A stretch of 64,000 bases of DNA from a bacterium (GTDB lineage Bacteria > JAJVIF01). The notes below the pieces were generated by a model that saw only the letters and a list, made by a program, of their open reading frames with translations, searched no databases and was not told where the DNA came from. Below are positions 8,875 to 17,148 of this stretch, in pieces. Position 1 is the first letter of the stretch; the number at the start of each line of letters is the position of its first letter. The stretch lies in contig JAJVIF010000003.1 in the NCBI GenBank assembly GCA_022072165.1, positions 124,001 to 188,000 of the forward strand. Direction: 5' to 3'. A program made the position numbers and the translations under genes.

Positions 8875-9990
8875 TCAGGAGGTCACTTCTGCCTGATCCT
8901 GCACGGATTCCTCACCACCGGGCAGTGTCGCCAGCGACCGTGGAAGGGTGAGTGTGGTCAGCGTCAGGGCGTCGGTGCTGTCAAGGCTCGTCGGGTCCCG
9001 GAAGACCAACAACGGCGAGCGGCGATCTCCCGGCGCGTCCGGATCGATCGCCAGCGCCTGGACCCCGCCGATCGACAGGCCGGGTCGCGTGAACAATTGC
9101 ACTTCCCACACAAAGGCTTTCTCACGTGGCAGGAAGCGGAACTGAATCCTGGCCGCCGGATCTGTTGTCCCCTCACCAGTCTGCAGCGCTTTGAACTGCG
9201 CCGTGGTCGCCCAGTTGCCGGTCAGCAGATCGTCGAAGTTCGCTGGCAGACGTCCCTGCGTATTGGTAAAGCGATCGGGCAGCAGATCCAGCGTGTCATA
9301 GAGATGAATCGCGAGGAGTTCCACCGGATCGTTGCTGCGTCGACGCAGGATCTCCAGCCGCTGCGATGGAGGCGTCGACTGCGCCAGCAGCGCTGCCTCC
9401 CAGTCCGCCGGAAGCGGTGACTGCTCTTCATGGGCCAGCTGACGGGGCGAGAGACCGGGAGTGACCCCATAGCGACGCATGGGGAGTTGTCCGGTGGGGT
9501 TGTCCAGAGTCTGACCCTCCGGCAGGTGGAAGCAGCCAAACTCGGCGTATTCCTCAAGAAACAGAAAGTTCAGCTGCTCCCACAATGGGTCGCTATCAGT
9601 CCCCAGATTCTCGATCATGGTGTACCTGGCGGGTGGGGTCGCCACCGGGAGGAGCCAGAGATAGCCGCTGGCGATGAACTCCGCCAGATCCGCCGGGAAG
9701 CGACCGTGTCCCCGCTCATAGGAGCGGAGCGCGTTCTCGAACAGGCTCGCAAATGCGGCCATCCGGAGGTTGTGCTGCAGCGCCGGATCATCCACCACCG
9801 CCGCTACCGGCGGCAGTGCTTCCGGTTCGGACACCGTGCCCGCTTCCGCCGCCCGAATCTTCTCCTCCGTGGTGATCGGCTTGGCTTTGGGCCGCGAGCA
9901 GCTGCACTGCAGGAGGGTGCCGGTGAGCACGACTATCAGGGAAGCCCGGACCCAGTACACACAGGTGGCAAGCTGTCGCGGAGACGTCAT
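8875..9990 (-). CDS. Lipoprotein with two pseudopilin-like segments
   Basis: 371 residues. I place the start at the ATG at 9990 because it opens a signal sequence (VRASLIVVLTGTLLQCSC) and lies 7 bases after TACAAT; a longer frame to 10374 would run through the divergent neighbour. The protein holds two loosely similar segments, ALRSYERGHGRFPADLAEFI and LLPDRFTNTQGRLPANFDDLL, of the kind seen at the soluble end of pseudopilins (long helix, then G-R-(F/L)-P-x-(D/N)-(L/F)), here with no N-terminal pilin helix. Function unknown. It is convergent with the large lipoprotein and divergent from the zinc-ribbon protein. Confidence 0.75.
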   Translation of the reverse strand: MTSPRQLATCVYWVRASLIVVLTGTLLQCSCSRPKAKPITTEEKIRAAEAGTVSEPEALPPVAAVVDDPALQHNLRMAAFASLFENALRSYERGHGRFPADLAEFIASGYLWLLPVATPPARYTMIENLGTDSDPLWEQLNFLFLEEYAEFGCFHLPEGQTLDNPTGQLPMRRYGVTPGLSPRQLAHEEQSPLPADWEAALLAQSTPPSQRLEILRRRSNDPVELLAIHLYDTLDLLPDRFTNTQGRLPANFDDLLTGNWATTAQFKALQTGEGTTDPAARIQFRFLPREKAFVWEVQLFTRPGLSIGGVQALAIDPDAPGDRRSPLLVFRDPTSLDSTDALTLTTLTLPRSLATLPGGEESVQDQAEVTS

Positions 9991-9996
9991 GGGGAG

Positions 9997-10003
9997 TATT
10001 GTA
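9997..10003. promoter_or_regulatory. Overlapping divergent -10 boxes
   Basis: On the plus strand TATTGT (9997-10002) lies 9 bases before the ATG at 10012. On the minus strand TACAAT (10003-9998) lies 7 bases before the ATG at 9990. Five of six bases are shared, so both polymerases should compete for the same DNA. Confidence 0.55.
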
Positions 10004-10011
10004 GAGACTGT

Positions 10012-10983
10012 ATGTCCGGTCCGGAGCTTCAGTTTTGCGAGGAGTGTGGCGCCCCCTGGGAGGGCGATGCCGCCCTCTGTGCTGCCTGTCAGTCGCCCCG
10101 ACGCATCACTCGTTCCCTGACTCCAGTCACCACGTCCGCAGAGCCGGTAAAGCGTCCCGACTGGATGCTCCTGGTCGGACTCGCCGCTATTCTCCTCGGC
10201 ATCGGACTGACCCTCCTGCAGCGGCAGTACTACCTGCAACAGGCGAAAGTGCTGGACCGTCGCTTTACCGTCCCGCAAAAGGCACCCCCGCCGATTCCCA
10301 TGCCGACTCCACCAGCGACCGGGGCACCTGAAACGCCCGTGGCTTCTGCCGATGAGGAAGATGCTCACGACCACGAAGTCGTGGATCTCCCAACGCTCTT
10401 CACCACGAACCTCCCATCAGCCGCGGACATTCAGCAGGCGGGCGGCACCAGCGACATCCCGGAAGCCCGACGTCGCGCACTTTACAAAGATCTGACACGT
10501 ATCCGATGGCAGACCCGCAACGTTGCCCTGGAGGAGACCTTCGCGCCGCTCCTCACCTGGCAACGCGGCACCTCCCGGGAGTTGGTCGGCCCCCTGATGT
10601 TCCCCGAGGGCAAGGATGCCTACGGGCAGACCAGTCACACCGTGCTCTTTCCTGGGGCGATGGTCACGCTGGAGGAGCGACGATCCAACATCACCGGCTA
10701 CCGCTGTCGCATCGGAGTCACTGGCTATGAAGCCGCCTGGGTCGATGGCTGGAATCTGCTCGATGCCCTGCAGGGGCACAGCCCGACTCCCCGGATGCTG
10801 GAGTTCAGCGGACGGCAGCAGGTGCTGGAAAGCGCTGAGTGGGATCGGCTCTCTCAGAAAACCGGGCTCCCGGCGAAAGCCTTCACCGCGATCCTCGAGG
10901 AAGGCCTGGAAGCGCATTGGGAAATGGATGGCTCGGTGGATCTGGTGATGCCCAATCCGAAGCCCTGTCCGCATTGCCCCTGA
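10012..10983 (+). CDS. Zinc-ribbon, single-pass membrane protein
   Basis: 323 residues. An N-terminal zinc ribbon (FCEECG...LCAAC, residues ~8-26) is followed by one membrane segment (MLLVGLAAILLGIGLTLL, ~55-72), a Pro-rich linker and an approximately 230-residue domain of unknown fold. The last residues are another CxxC pair (PCPHCP). The ATG at 10012 was chosen because the reading frame upstream (from 9430) is antisense to the divergent lipoprotein. There is no SD; a TATTGT box sits 9 bases upstream. Topology and role are inferred only: cytoplasmic zinc ribbon, outside domain. Confidence 0.7.
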   Translation: MSGPELQFCEECGAPWEGDAALCAACQSPRRITRSLTPVTTSAEPVKRPDWMLLVGLAAILLGIGLTLLQRQYYLQQAKVLDRRFTVPQKAPPPIPMPTPPATGAPETPVASADEEDAHDHEVVDLPTLFTTNLPSAADIQQAGGTSDIPEARRRALYKDLTRIRWQTRNVALEETFAPLLTWQRGTSRELVGPLMFPEGKDAYGQTSHTVLFPGAMVTLEERRSNITGYRCRIGVTGYEAAWVDGWNLLDALQGHSPTPRMLEFSGRQQVLESAEWDRLSQKTGLPAKAFTAILEEGLEAHWEMDGSVDLVMPNPKPCPHCP

Positions 10984-11026
10984 ACTGGTCGCACGTTCGC
11001 ACGTTGGCGACCCATCACGAGAAAGC

Positions 11027-11060
11027 AAAGCGCCTCCTGCGATCAGCAGGAAGCGCTTCC
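11027..11060. terminator. Possible bidirectional terminator hairpin
   Basis: AAGCGC-CT-CCTGC pairs with GCAGG-AA-GCGCTT around a GATCA loop, with an internal CT/AA mismatch and no strong T-run. It lies between the zinc-ribbon gene and the 3' end of the tRNA gene on the other strand. Confidence 0.35.
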
Positions 11061-11070
11061 TGAAGTGAAC

Positions 11071-11143
11071 TAGCGAGGGTGGGATTTGAACCCACGACCT
11101 AGCGGGTATGAACCGCTCGCTCTAACCACTGAGCCACCTCGCC
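11071..11143 (-). tRNA. tRNA with CAU anticodon (elongator Met or Ile2)
   Basis: A 73-base cloverleaf can be folded by eye on the minus strand: acceptor GGCGAGG with CCTCGCT (first pair G-U), D-stem GCTC/GAGC, anticodon stem AGCGG/CCGCT with loop TTCATAC, and T-stem GTGGG/CCCAC with loop TTCAAAT. The anticodon is CAU. The three G-C pairs in the anticodon stem and the 1-72 mismatch typical of initiator tRNA are absent, so elongator Met or lysidine-modified Ile is likely. CCA is not encoded. Confidence 0.92.
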
Positions 11144-11335
11144 ATGTCTGGGCGCAACCTGTGAGTCAGGCAGCAAGTGTGAAGTCTAACAAACTCTGAC
11201 GGTATCTGAAGCTGTTTTGCCCCTGACAAAGCCACGGTCCCGGACTAATAGCCCGGGACCGTCCCCACAAACCACTGTAAAAATACACGTTTCCGCCGGT
11301 GGCAAGGGGGGTCAGTCAACTATTTTCCCGGACTT
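11144..11335. other. Gap upstream of the tRNA, one hairpin
   Basis: No gene seen. CGGTCCCGG (11235-11243) pairs with CCGGGACCG (11253-11261), a 9-base stem with a 9-base loop and no T-run. It may be processing structure or a weak terminator for the hydrolase gene that ends at 11336 on the minus strand. Confidence 0.4.
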
Positions 11336-12319
11336 TCAGGCTTCTTTTGCGCTGGTAGCCCCGGCTAACCACTGCTCCAGGACCTCCGCCAGCGGTCGCG
11401 ACTCCAAATAGCCCTCCGCCCGGTGGAACGACTCCAGCCAGGTCCAGCGCCCAAGCGGATTCGTGAAGCTGAAGTCTTCGATCGCGACCCCTGTCTCAGG
11501 GCAGGGCGCGATCAGCGGGCCGAGCTGCGGCGGCACCGCGACCAGGTCATGCGCTGCGGAGATGTTTACCCACCGGCGGATTCCCGGTGGTATCTGTACC
11601 GGCTGCGGCAGGCGCTCGTAGATCGCGGGAAAGCCCACCGGATTTCCCATCGTCACGACCAGATCCAGCTGCAACGGCGCTCCGGCCTGTGCCTGCATTT
11701 CCAGCAGGTCCATGACAATCAGTGCGCCCAGGGAATGACCCACGAGTGCAGCAGGACGGCCTGACTGCAATTGCGGCTCAAGCTGCCGCCAGACTTCCTC
11801 CCGAATCGCGACACGCTGTTCGGGGTTGTAGAGATACGCATGCAGTTCATCGAGGACCAGCCGGGAAAGCCGGCGAATCCCACGACTGGTCAGAGCCCAA
11901 AAGCCCCGGGGCTGCGGGACTCCCGGCATCGGCAAGAGGCCGTCCTCGATCCCCTCCTGCACTGCGGCACGTCCGCGACGTACTAACTCCAGCGTCATCG
12001 CTTTGAGATAGCGGCGCTCAGCCTCTTCCCCCTCCCCGTGTCTGGCGAGGACGGCTTCTGTGTGCGCTTCGGAGTCCTGCTCGCTCTGCTTCATCAGCAT
12101 GATGAACTGCGCGAGATCATCCCCCAGCGCTCTGATCAGACCCGGCAGGGGATGACCCGAAAAGGTGTTTGCGGTCCCGACCCAATAAAGCAAATCAATG
12201 TCTGCGGCTTTGAGTACTGCCGGACAACCCCGTCGCAAGTGCCGTCGCCAAATGGCGAATAGCGACTCTTCGCTGTTCGTGATCCGGATCCCATGCACCA
12301 GGGCAAGAAAAGGTCGCAT
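11336..12319 (-). CDS. Alpha/beta-hydrolase-fold protein
   Basis: 327 residues. The features of a serine hydrolase are visible: an N-terminal ALVHGI that would form the oxyanion-hole strand, the nucleophile elbow VGHSLG (about residue 200), a later acidic residue in AAHDLVA, and a candidate catalytic His in SFHRAEGYL near the C terminus. A ~100-residue helical insertion rich in Glu and Arg separates the first strand from the elbow. The substrate cannot be told. The start at 12319 was chosen over an upstream in-frame codon because that extension runs into the xseA promoter. TATCAT lies 11 bases upstream. It is divergent from xseA. Confidence 0.75.
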   Translation of the reverse strand: MRPFLALVHGIRITNSEESLFAIWRRHLRRGCPAVLKAADIDLLYWVGTANTFSGHPLPGLIRALGDDLAQFIMLMKQSEQDSEAHTEAVLARHGEGEEAERRYLKAMTLELVRRGRAAVQEGIEDGLLPMPGVPQPRGFWALTSRGIRRLSRLVLDELHAYLYNPEQRVAIREEVWRQLEPQLQSGRPAALVGHSLGALIVMDLLEMQAQAGAPLQLDLVVTMGNPVGFPAIYERLPQPVQIPPGIRRWVNISAAHDLVAVPPQLGPLIAPCPETGVAIEDFSFTNPLGRWTWLESFHRAEGYLESRPLAEVLEQWLAGATSAKEA

Positions 12320-12330
12320 CGCTGCCTCAG

Positions 12331-12376
12331 ATGATAGTGGAGTGACCCGGACGTCGGCGTGAGAGCCCTCTACAAT
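12331..12376. promoter_or_regulatory. Divergent -10 boxes, hydrolase and xseA
   Basis: Minus strand TATCAT (12336-12331) serves the hydrolase; plus strand TACAAT (12371-12376) lies 6 bases before the xseA ATG. The second would give a leaderless xseA mRNA. Confidence 0.5.
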
Positions 12377-12382
12377 GCCCGT

Positions 12383-13846
12383 ATGGAACGCGAAGGGGAG
12401 CACGAACGATTATTGCCCTCCGTGGTGCCGGTGAGTCCGGCGGCGGGCCGACGACAAACACGTCCACCCACGCTGCTGGAACCCGCACGGGTCTTGTCGG
12501 TGGCGGATCTCACGACCCAGATTCGCCAGTTGCTGGAAGGCGCGCCACAGTTGCAGCAGGTGCGGGTGCAGGGCGAAGTCGCGGACTATCGCGGACCCGC
12601 CAGCTCCGGCCATCACTACTTCGCGCTGAAAGATGCCGACGCCCAAATCAGCTGCGTCATCTGGGCCGGCACCGCCCGTAATCTCCGCCTCGGGACCTTC
12701 AGCACGGGCGACCAGGTCATCCTCACCGGCGACCTGCGCCTCTATGCCCCGCGTGGGACCTACCAGCTCAGCGTGACGGACTTCGAGCGGGCGGGACAGG
12801 GCGCGGCCTGGATCCAGTTTCTGGAACTCAAAGCCCAACTGGAAGCCGAGGGACTCTTCGCTCCTGAGCGGAAGCTGTCCCTGCCGCTCTATCCCCGGTG
12901 CATTGGCATCGTCACCAGCACCGAAGCGGCAGCGTTGCGTGACATCCTGAAAATCCTGCGACGGCGTGCGCCGCATATTCCGGTCCGGATCGCCCCGGCC
13001 CTGGTGCAGGGCCCCCTCGCTGCCCCGGCCTTGCAGAAGGCACTCTACGCGCTGGCGCAGGAGCCCACGGTGGATGTCATCATCCTGGCCCGGGGCGGCG
13101 GCAGCTATGAAGACCTGGCCTGCTTCAACGATGAAGCCCTGGTCCGGGCCCTGGCACAGACGTCCACACCTGTGGTCACGGGTGTCGGACACGAAACCGA
13201 TTTCACGCTGGTCGACTTCGTGTCGGACCTGCGAGCCCCAACGCCCACCGCTGCCGCTGCGCTGGTCTCGCCCGATGTCATGACACTGACGTCGGATCTG
13301 CACGAGCAGATGGCGTCCGCACGACAGACGCTGGAGCGTCGCCTGCGACAGGCCGGGCAGCATCTGTCCGCACTGATGGCGCGACCAGTGATGGCGCGTC
13401 CTGCCCGGGAGCTGGAAGACCGCCGCCAGCAGGTCGATGAGTTGCTGGAGCGCGCCGGACGTCAGCTGTCGCGGCGACTCGCCTGGCATCAGCAAGAGTT
13501 GGAACATCTCGGACGGCTCCGGGCGGTCCGTACACCAGCCAGGCGACTGGCCTACTTCCGACAACGACTCGATCAGACCGCGCTCACCCGACTGGCACAT
13601 CTGCGGTCGCAATTCACCCGACGCCAGGAACGTCTGGAGGCCCTGGTCCGGCTTCTGGCAGAAACCCATCCTTCCCGTTTGCTGCAGCGGGGGTATGCCC
13701 TGGTGCGGAATGAGGCCGGGCAGATTGTTTCGCGCGTGCAACAGGTGCAGCCGGATCAGACCCTTATCATGCAACTCACGGATGGGTCCGTGCCGGTGCG
13801 AGTCGCCGGACCGCCTATCCCCACCCAGGAGCCAACTCAGCCATGA
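12383..13846 (+). CDS. xseA: Exodeoxyribonuclease VII large subunit
   Basis: 487 residues, slightly longer than the usual ~450 because of a ~35-residue N-terminal extension. It has the OB-fold nucleic-acid-binding domain (VRVQGEVADYR...GHHYFALKD, residues ~60-85), then the catalytic domain with RCIGIVTSTEAAALRDI, ILARGGGSYEDLACFND and TGVGHETDFTLVDFVSDLRAPTPTAAA, then a long Arg/Gln-rich coiled-coil region and a C-terminal RGYALVRN segment typical of XseA. The enzyme forms a complex with many copies of XseB and degrades single-stranded DNA to oligonucleotides. The ATG at 12383 has no SD but follows TACAAT by 6 bases. The stop overlaps xseB by 4 bases. Confidence 0.97.
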   Translation: MEREGEHERLLPSVVPVSPAAGRRQTRPPTLLEPARVLSVADLTTQIRQLLEGAPQLQQVRVQGEVADYRGPASSGHHYFALKDADAQISCVIWAGTARNLRLGTFSTGDQVILTGDLRLYAPRGTYQLSVTDFERAGQGAAWIQFLELKAQLEAEGLFAPERKLSLPLYPRCIGIVTSTEAAALRDILKILRRRAPHIPVRIAPALVQGPLAAPALQKALYALAQEPTVDVIILARGGGSYEDLACFNDEALVRALAQTSTPVVTGVGHETDFTLVDFVSDLRAPTPTAAAALVSPDVMTLTSDLHEQMASARQTLERRLRQAGQHLSALMARPVMARPARELEDRRQQVDELLERAGRQLSRRLAWHQQELEHLGRLRAVRTPARRLAYFRQRLDQTALTRLAHLRSQFTRRQERLEALVRLLAETHPSRLLQRGYALVRNEAGQIVSRVQQVQPDQTLIMQLTDGSVPVRVAGPPIPTQEPTQP

Positions 13847-14091
13847 GCGACCCCACACCATTGCCGCCCGACATCGCAGCACTCTCGTTTGAGGACGCCT
13901 TTGAGCAGCTCCAGGAGCTCACCCAGGACCTGGAGTCAGACAGCCTCCCGCTCGAAGAGGCGCTGCAGGCGTTCGAGACCGCCAGCCTGTTGCATCGGCG
14001 CTGCCAGCATTTGCTCCAGGCAGCCGAAGAGCGAATCCAGGTGCTGCAGAACGGTGCCTGGGAGGCTTATGACGATCCGGCAGATTCCTGA
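13843..14091 (+). CDS. xseB: Exodeoxyribonuclease VII small subunit
   Basis: 82 residues, the normal size. It has the family pattern SFEDAFEQLQELTQDLESDSLPLEEALQ followed by ETASLLHRRCQHLLQAAEERIQVL, two helices that bind the XseA coiled coil. The start overlaps the xseA stop (ATGA), so synthesis of the two subunits is coupled. Confidence 0.96.
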   Translation: MSDPTPLPPDIAALSFEDAFEQLQELTQDLESDSLPLEEALQAFETASLLHRRCQHLLQAAEERIQVLQNGAWEAYDDPADS

Positions 14092-14163
14092 CGCCTCGCT
14101 GGTCAGGATGTGGTATCACTCTCTGAACTTCCACCTTCGCACTGAGGCGGCTGCCCCCATCGC

Positions 14164-14628
14164 ATGATCGACGCGCTGCTCCAAAACACGGTCCTGATCG
14201 GCGGGCTGGTCTCGTGGTCCATCGCGATCCTGGCGAAGACGATGACACTGCTCTGGCGCAACAAGACTGTGGCGGTGGCCGACATTTTTGGGCCGGGCGG
14301 GATGCCCTCGACCCATACCTGTCCTGTCCTGACCGCGACAGTCCTCATCGGCTTCAAGGAAGGGTGGGAGACATCCCTGTTCGCCCTCGCCTGCGTGGTG
14401 TCGTCGGTGGTGATGTACGACGCCTCCGGCATTCGTCGGGCCGCCGGCCAGCATGCACAGGCGATCAATATGATTTTTCGGGGTCTCTTCGAGCAGGGGC
14501 ATTTCCAGAACACCCAGCTCACGGCGCTGCGCGAGATCCTGGGGCATCAGCCCGCCGAGGTCATGGCCGGCGCGGCTCTCGGCATCATTGTCGCCGTGGC
14601 AGTGAATAATCTCACCCTCGTCGGATGA
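14164..14628 (+). CDS. Divergent PAP2 family (DUF212) membrane protein
   Basis: 154 residues. It shows the family signature FGPGGMPSTHTCPV (phosphatase-like GGMPS(S/T)H), then a hydrophobic helix, YDASGIRRAAGQHAQAIN, and a C-terminal LGHQPAEVMAGAALGIIVA helix. Members are small integral membrane proteins related to acid phosphatases/haloperoxidases; bacterial substrates are not established. It lies 72 bases after xseB and overlaps the next start by 4 bases, so it is probably in the xseAB operon. Confidence 0.9.
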   Translation: MIDALLQNTVLIGGLVSWSIAILAKTMTLLWRNKTVAVADIFGPGGMPSTHTCPVLTATVLIGFKEGWETSLFALACVVSSVVMYDASGIRRAAGQHAQAINMIFRGLFEQGHFQNTQLTALREILGHQPAEVMAGAALGIIVAVAVNNLTLVG

Positions 14629-15431
14629 CCCCCGCCATCACCAAAGTCCGGCTGGACCAGCTCCTCACCGATCGGGGACTGGCCCCTTCCCGTAGCCGGG
14701 CGCAGGCGCTCATCTTGGCAGGCCAGGTGATGGTCAATGGGCAACGGGTCGTGAAGGCCGGCACCCCCATTCCGGTCGATGCCGTGATTGACCTCATTAC
14801 CCCTGACCATCCCTGGGTCTCCCGGGGCGGACTGAAACTCGATCACGGGCTCGCCCACTGGCCCATTGATGTGGCAGGCAAGCGCTGCCTCGATGTCGGG
14901 GCCTCCACCGGCGGCTTCACCGATGTCTTGCTGAGCCGGGGAGCCGCTGCGGTCGTGGCGGTCGATGCCGGGATCAATCAGCTCGCCTGGAAGCTCCGGT
15001 CGGATGCGCGGGTGACGGTTCTGGAGCAGACCAACGCCCGGACCCTGACGCTCGCTGACATCGGGGGGCCGGTGAATTGCATCGTCATGGATGTTTCGTT
15101 CATCAGTCAGAAGCTGATCCTGCCACAGTTCCCGGCACTCCTGACGCCGCCCGGTGATGTCATTGCCCTGATCAAGCCGCAGTTCGAAGTCGGGAGGGGG
15201 GAAGTCGGCTCCGGTGGTGTCGTACGGGAGCCTTCTCTTTGGGCACGGACAATCCGCGAAGTGACCGCAGCCTATGAGGCGCAGGGCTTTGCTCTGCGGG
15301 GGCTCCTCTGTAGCGAGCCTCCCGGTCCGGAGGGGAATCGCGAGTTTTTGTTGTGGGTGAGTCAGGCAGGCGACTCCGCCTCGCTGGAGCCATTGCTGGA
15401 GGCTGCACTGGAGCGCGCACAGCAGCTCTAG
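14625..15431 (+). CDS. tlyA: TlyA-family rRNA 2'-O-methyltransferase
   Basis: 268 residues, normal for the family. An N-terminal S4 RNA-binding domain (VRLDQLLTDRGLAPSRSRAQ, residues ~6-65) is followed by WVSRGGLKL, a FtsJ-like SAM-binding loop CLDVGASTGGFTDVLL and a catalytic-type segment IVMDVSFIS, with a Lys in IKPQFEVG. TlyA proteins methylate the 2'-OH of cytidines in 16S and 23S rRNA; they were formerly called haemolysin A. The start overlaps the preceding stop (ATGA). Confidence 0.93.
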   Translation: MTPAITKVRLDQLLTDRGLAPSRSRAQALILAGQVMVNGQRVVKAGTPIPVDAVIDLITPDHPWVSRGGLKLDHGLAHWPIDVAGKRCLDVGASTGGFTDVLLSRGAAAVVAVDAGINQLAWKLRSDARVTVLEQTNARTLTLADIGGPVNCIVMDVSFISQKLILPQFPALLTPPGDVIALIKPQFEVGRGEVGSGGVVREPSLWARTIREVTAAYEAQGFALRGLLCSEPPGPEGNREFLLWVSQAGDSASLEPLLEAALERAQQL

Positions 15432-15495
15432 CAATGCACGACGATGGGTGTTACTGACGCTGGTCAGGTCGCGCTCGACACCTGGCGGTTCTCGC

Positions 15496-15501
15496 TATCA
15501 T
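15496..15501 (+). promoter_or_regulatory. -10-like box TATCAT, leaderless start
   Basis: TATCAT ends 6 bases before the GTG at 15508, with no SD between. It lies about 65 bases after tlyA, so the membrane-protein gene can be transcribed separately. Confidence 0.5.
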
Positions 15502-15507
15502 GCCTGT

Positions 15508-17148
15508 GTGCCCGCCCCGATTTCCCCGCCCGTAACCACGACCGCGCGGCCTAAATGGTTCTCGCTGCTCTGTGGGCTCATGGTGCTGGGATTGATGGGC
15601 TGGATCTTCACCGGACGCCTCCTCCCCGCCGGGCTGACGTTCCTGCTGGCACTGGCGAGTCTGGATCCTGGGCTCCGCATCGAAGCGCTGGGGCTTCCGA
15701 ATGTCACGCTGCTACAGCGGGTGGGCTTTGGTACACGCCTGCTGGATCAGCTGGTCGTCGCACTCGGCATCGGTGGGGTGCTGGCGTTCCTGACAATTCC
15801 TCTGGGAAGTCAGTTGCGGATCGCACCAAAGGCGCTGCGTGCAGCGGTCCTCTTTCTCGCCTTCAGCGGACTCTTTGCCTCCGAACTGCTGTTGCTTCCT
15901 GTGATCAGCTGGGCGGGGGACCGGATGGCCCTGGCGCTGCCGGTCACGCAGTTCATGGGAAATGGTGCCGAATATGTGCGGTCCGGCGCGACTTTGGTCT
16001 ATCTCGCATGGAAGGCGGTCGCGTGGCTCTGCGCCATCGCACTGATCTGGCCGTTCCGTGGTGAGCTCCGACTCCCTGCGGCAGCCCGCTGGCTGACTCT
16101 CGGTGGCTGGTGGGTCACCTGCTGGCAGACTGGGCAACTGATGCCCGCCTGGACTATGCAGGCACCCCCTTCGGAGCTGCGTCCCTGGGGCGTTGCGCAT
16201 CTCGCGTCGGCATTGGCCGACTTTTCCCTGATGGGAACGATGGCACTCCTCACCGGACTCCTGACGCTTCCCGGCATCCTGCTGATCCTCCGCACTGGAC
16301 AACCACTACTGACACGCCTTTGGTACCCGGAAGAACAACCCGCCGTGCCGCACCGCCCATTTTCCTGGGCAGGAGTCGCACTGCTGCTGGTCTGTGGGTG
16401 GATCCTGCTGGAGCCCTGGCTCTGGGTGATCCGGGCGGGACTGTCATCGGTGGCGTATCCCGACCTGGCGTACCTGCGCTACGCCCCGCAATACCTGAAA
16501 TGGGGCAACTACGCTGCACTCTTCTCGACCTCCTGGCCCGACAGCGGACGCCTCCTGCCATTTCAGATGACCCTCGGACGCGCGCTCATTGAAGTCGCGC
16601 TGGCGTGGGGACTCGCCATCACCCTGGCGCGATGGCATGGACTTGCCCGTGGTGTCCCGGCCTTTTTGCTCCTCATCGCGATGTGTGTCGGCAGCATTGC
16701 GCCATCTGCGGGCCTCGCCTACGCTGCGACTCTGCAGCAATGGCCTGCCTGGCCCTGGCCTCCGGGGATGGGCGCGCTGCCGTGGATCACCTGGGCCTTC
16801 CTGGTGCTGCTCAACGCCTGGCCGGATCGCCTCAAGGCCGCGCCGGTTACACCGGGAGGCTGGTCCTGGCACAGCCCGCAGTACTACTGGCGCGTGGCGT
16901 TTCCGCTGGCCTTTGTCGCGCTTTATCTCGCGCAGGAACCATTGCTCCTCGCTCCTTTCCCCGAGGAGCCGATTCTCTGGCCGACCATTACGGTGAGCCG
17001 GGTCATGCTCGCCGTCGATGCGGACTTTCCGCGACGGGTCGTCTGGCTCATCGGCTGGCATTTGCCCCTGTGCGCTGCGGCCTGTTGGCTGACTGATCAC
17101 TTCATTCGCTGGCCCGGGACAGTGCAGCAGGGAGTCGCCGGTGACTAA
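15508..17148 (+). CDS. Polytopic membrane protein of unknown function
   Basis: 546 residues with roughly a dozen hydrophobic segments spread over the whole length and only short loops (for example LMVLGLMGWIFTGRLLPAG, VALLLVCGWILLEPWLWVI, LAFVALYLAQEPLLLAPF). No transporter, glycosyltransferase or sensor motif was recognised. The GTG at 15508 was preferred to an in-frame codon at 15448 because of the -10-like box and because the longer N terminus is charged and not conserved-looking. The stop overlaps the next gene by 8 bases, suggesting co-expression with the amidohydrolase. Confidence 0.75.
   Translation: MPAPISPPVTTTARPKWFSLLCGLMVLGLMGWIFTGRLLPAGLTFLLALASLDPGLRIEALGLPNVTLLQRVGFGTRLLDQLVVALGIGGVLAFLTIPLGSQLRIAPKALRAAVLFLAFSGLFASELLLLPVISWAGDRMALALPVTQFMGNGAEYVRSGATLVYLAWKAVAWLCAIALIWPFRGELRLPAAARWLTLGGWWVTCWQTGQLMPAWTMQAPPSELRPWGVAHLASALADFSLMGTMALLTGLLTLPGILLILRTGQPLLTRLWYPEEQPAVPHRPFSWAGVALLLVCGWILLEPWLWVIRAGLSSVAYPDLAYLRYAPQYLKWGNYAALFSTSWPDSGRLLPFQMTLGRALIEVALAWGLAITLARWHGLARGVPAFLLLIAMCVGSIAPSAGLAYAATLQQWPAWPWPPGMGALPWITWAFLVLLNAWPDRLKAAPVTPGGWSWHSPQYYWRVAFPLAFVALYLAQEPLLLAPFPEEPILWPTITVSRVMLAVDADFPRRVVWLIGWHLPLCAAACWLTDHFIRWPGTVQQGVAGD

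Noticed and set aside
11071-11143. Initiator tRNA-fMet
   Set aside because: The anticodon is CAU, but the acceptor lacks the 1-72 mismatch and the anticodon stem lacks three G-C pairs next to the loop.
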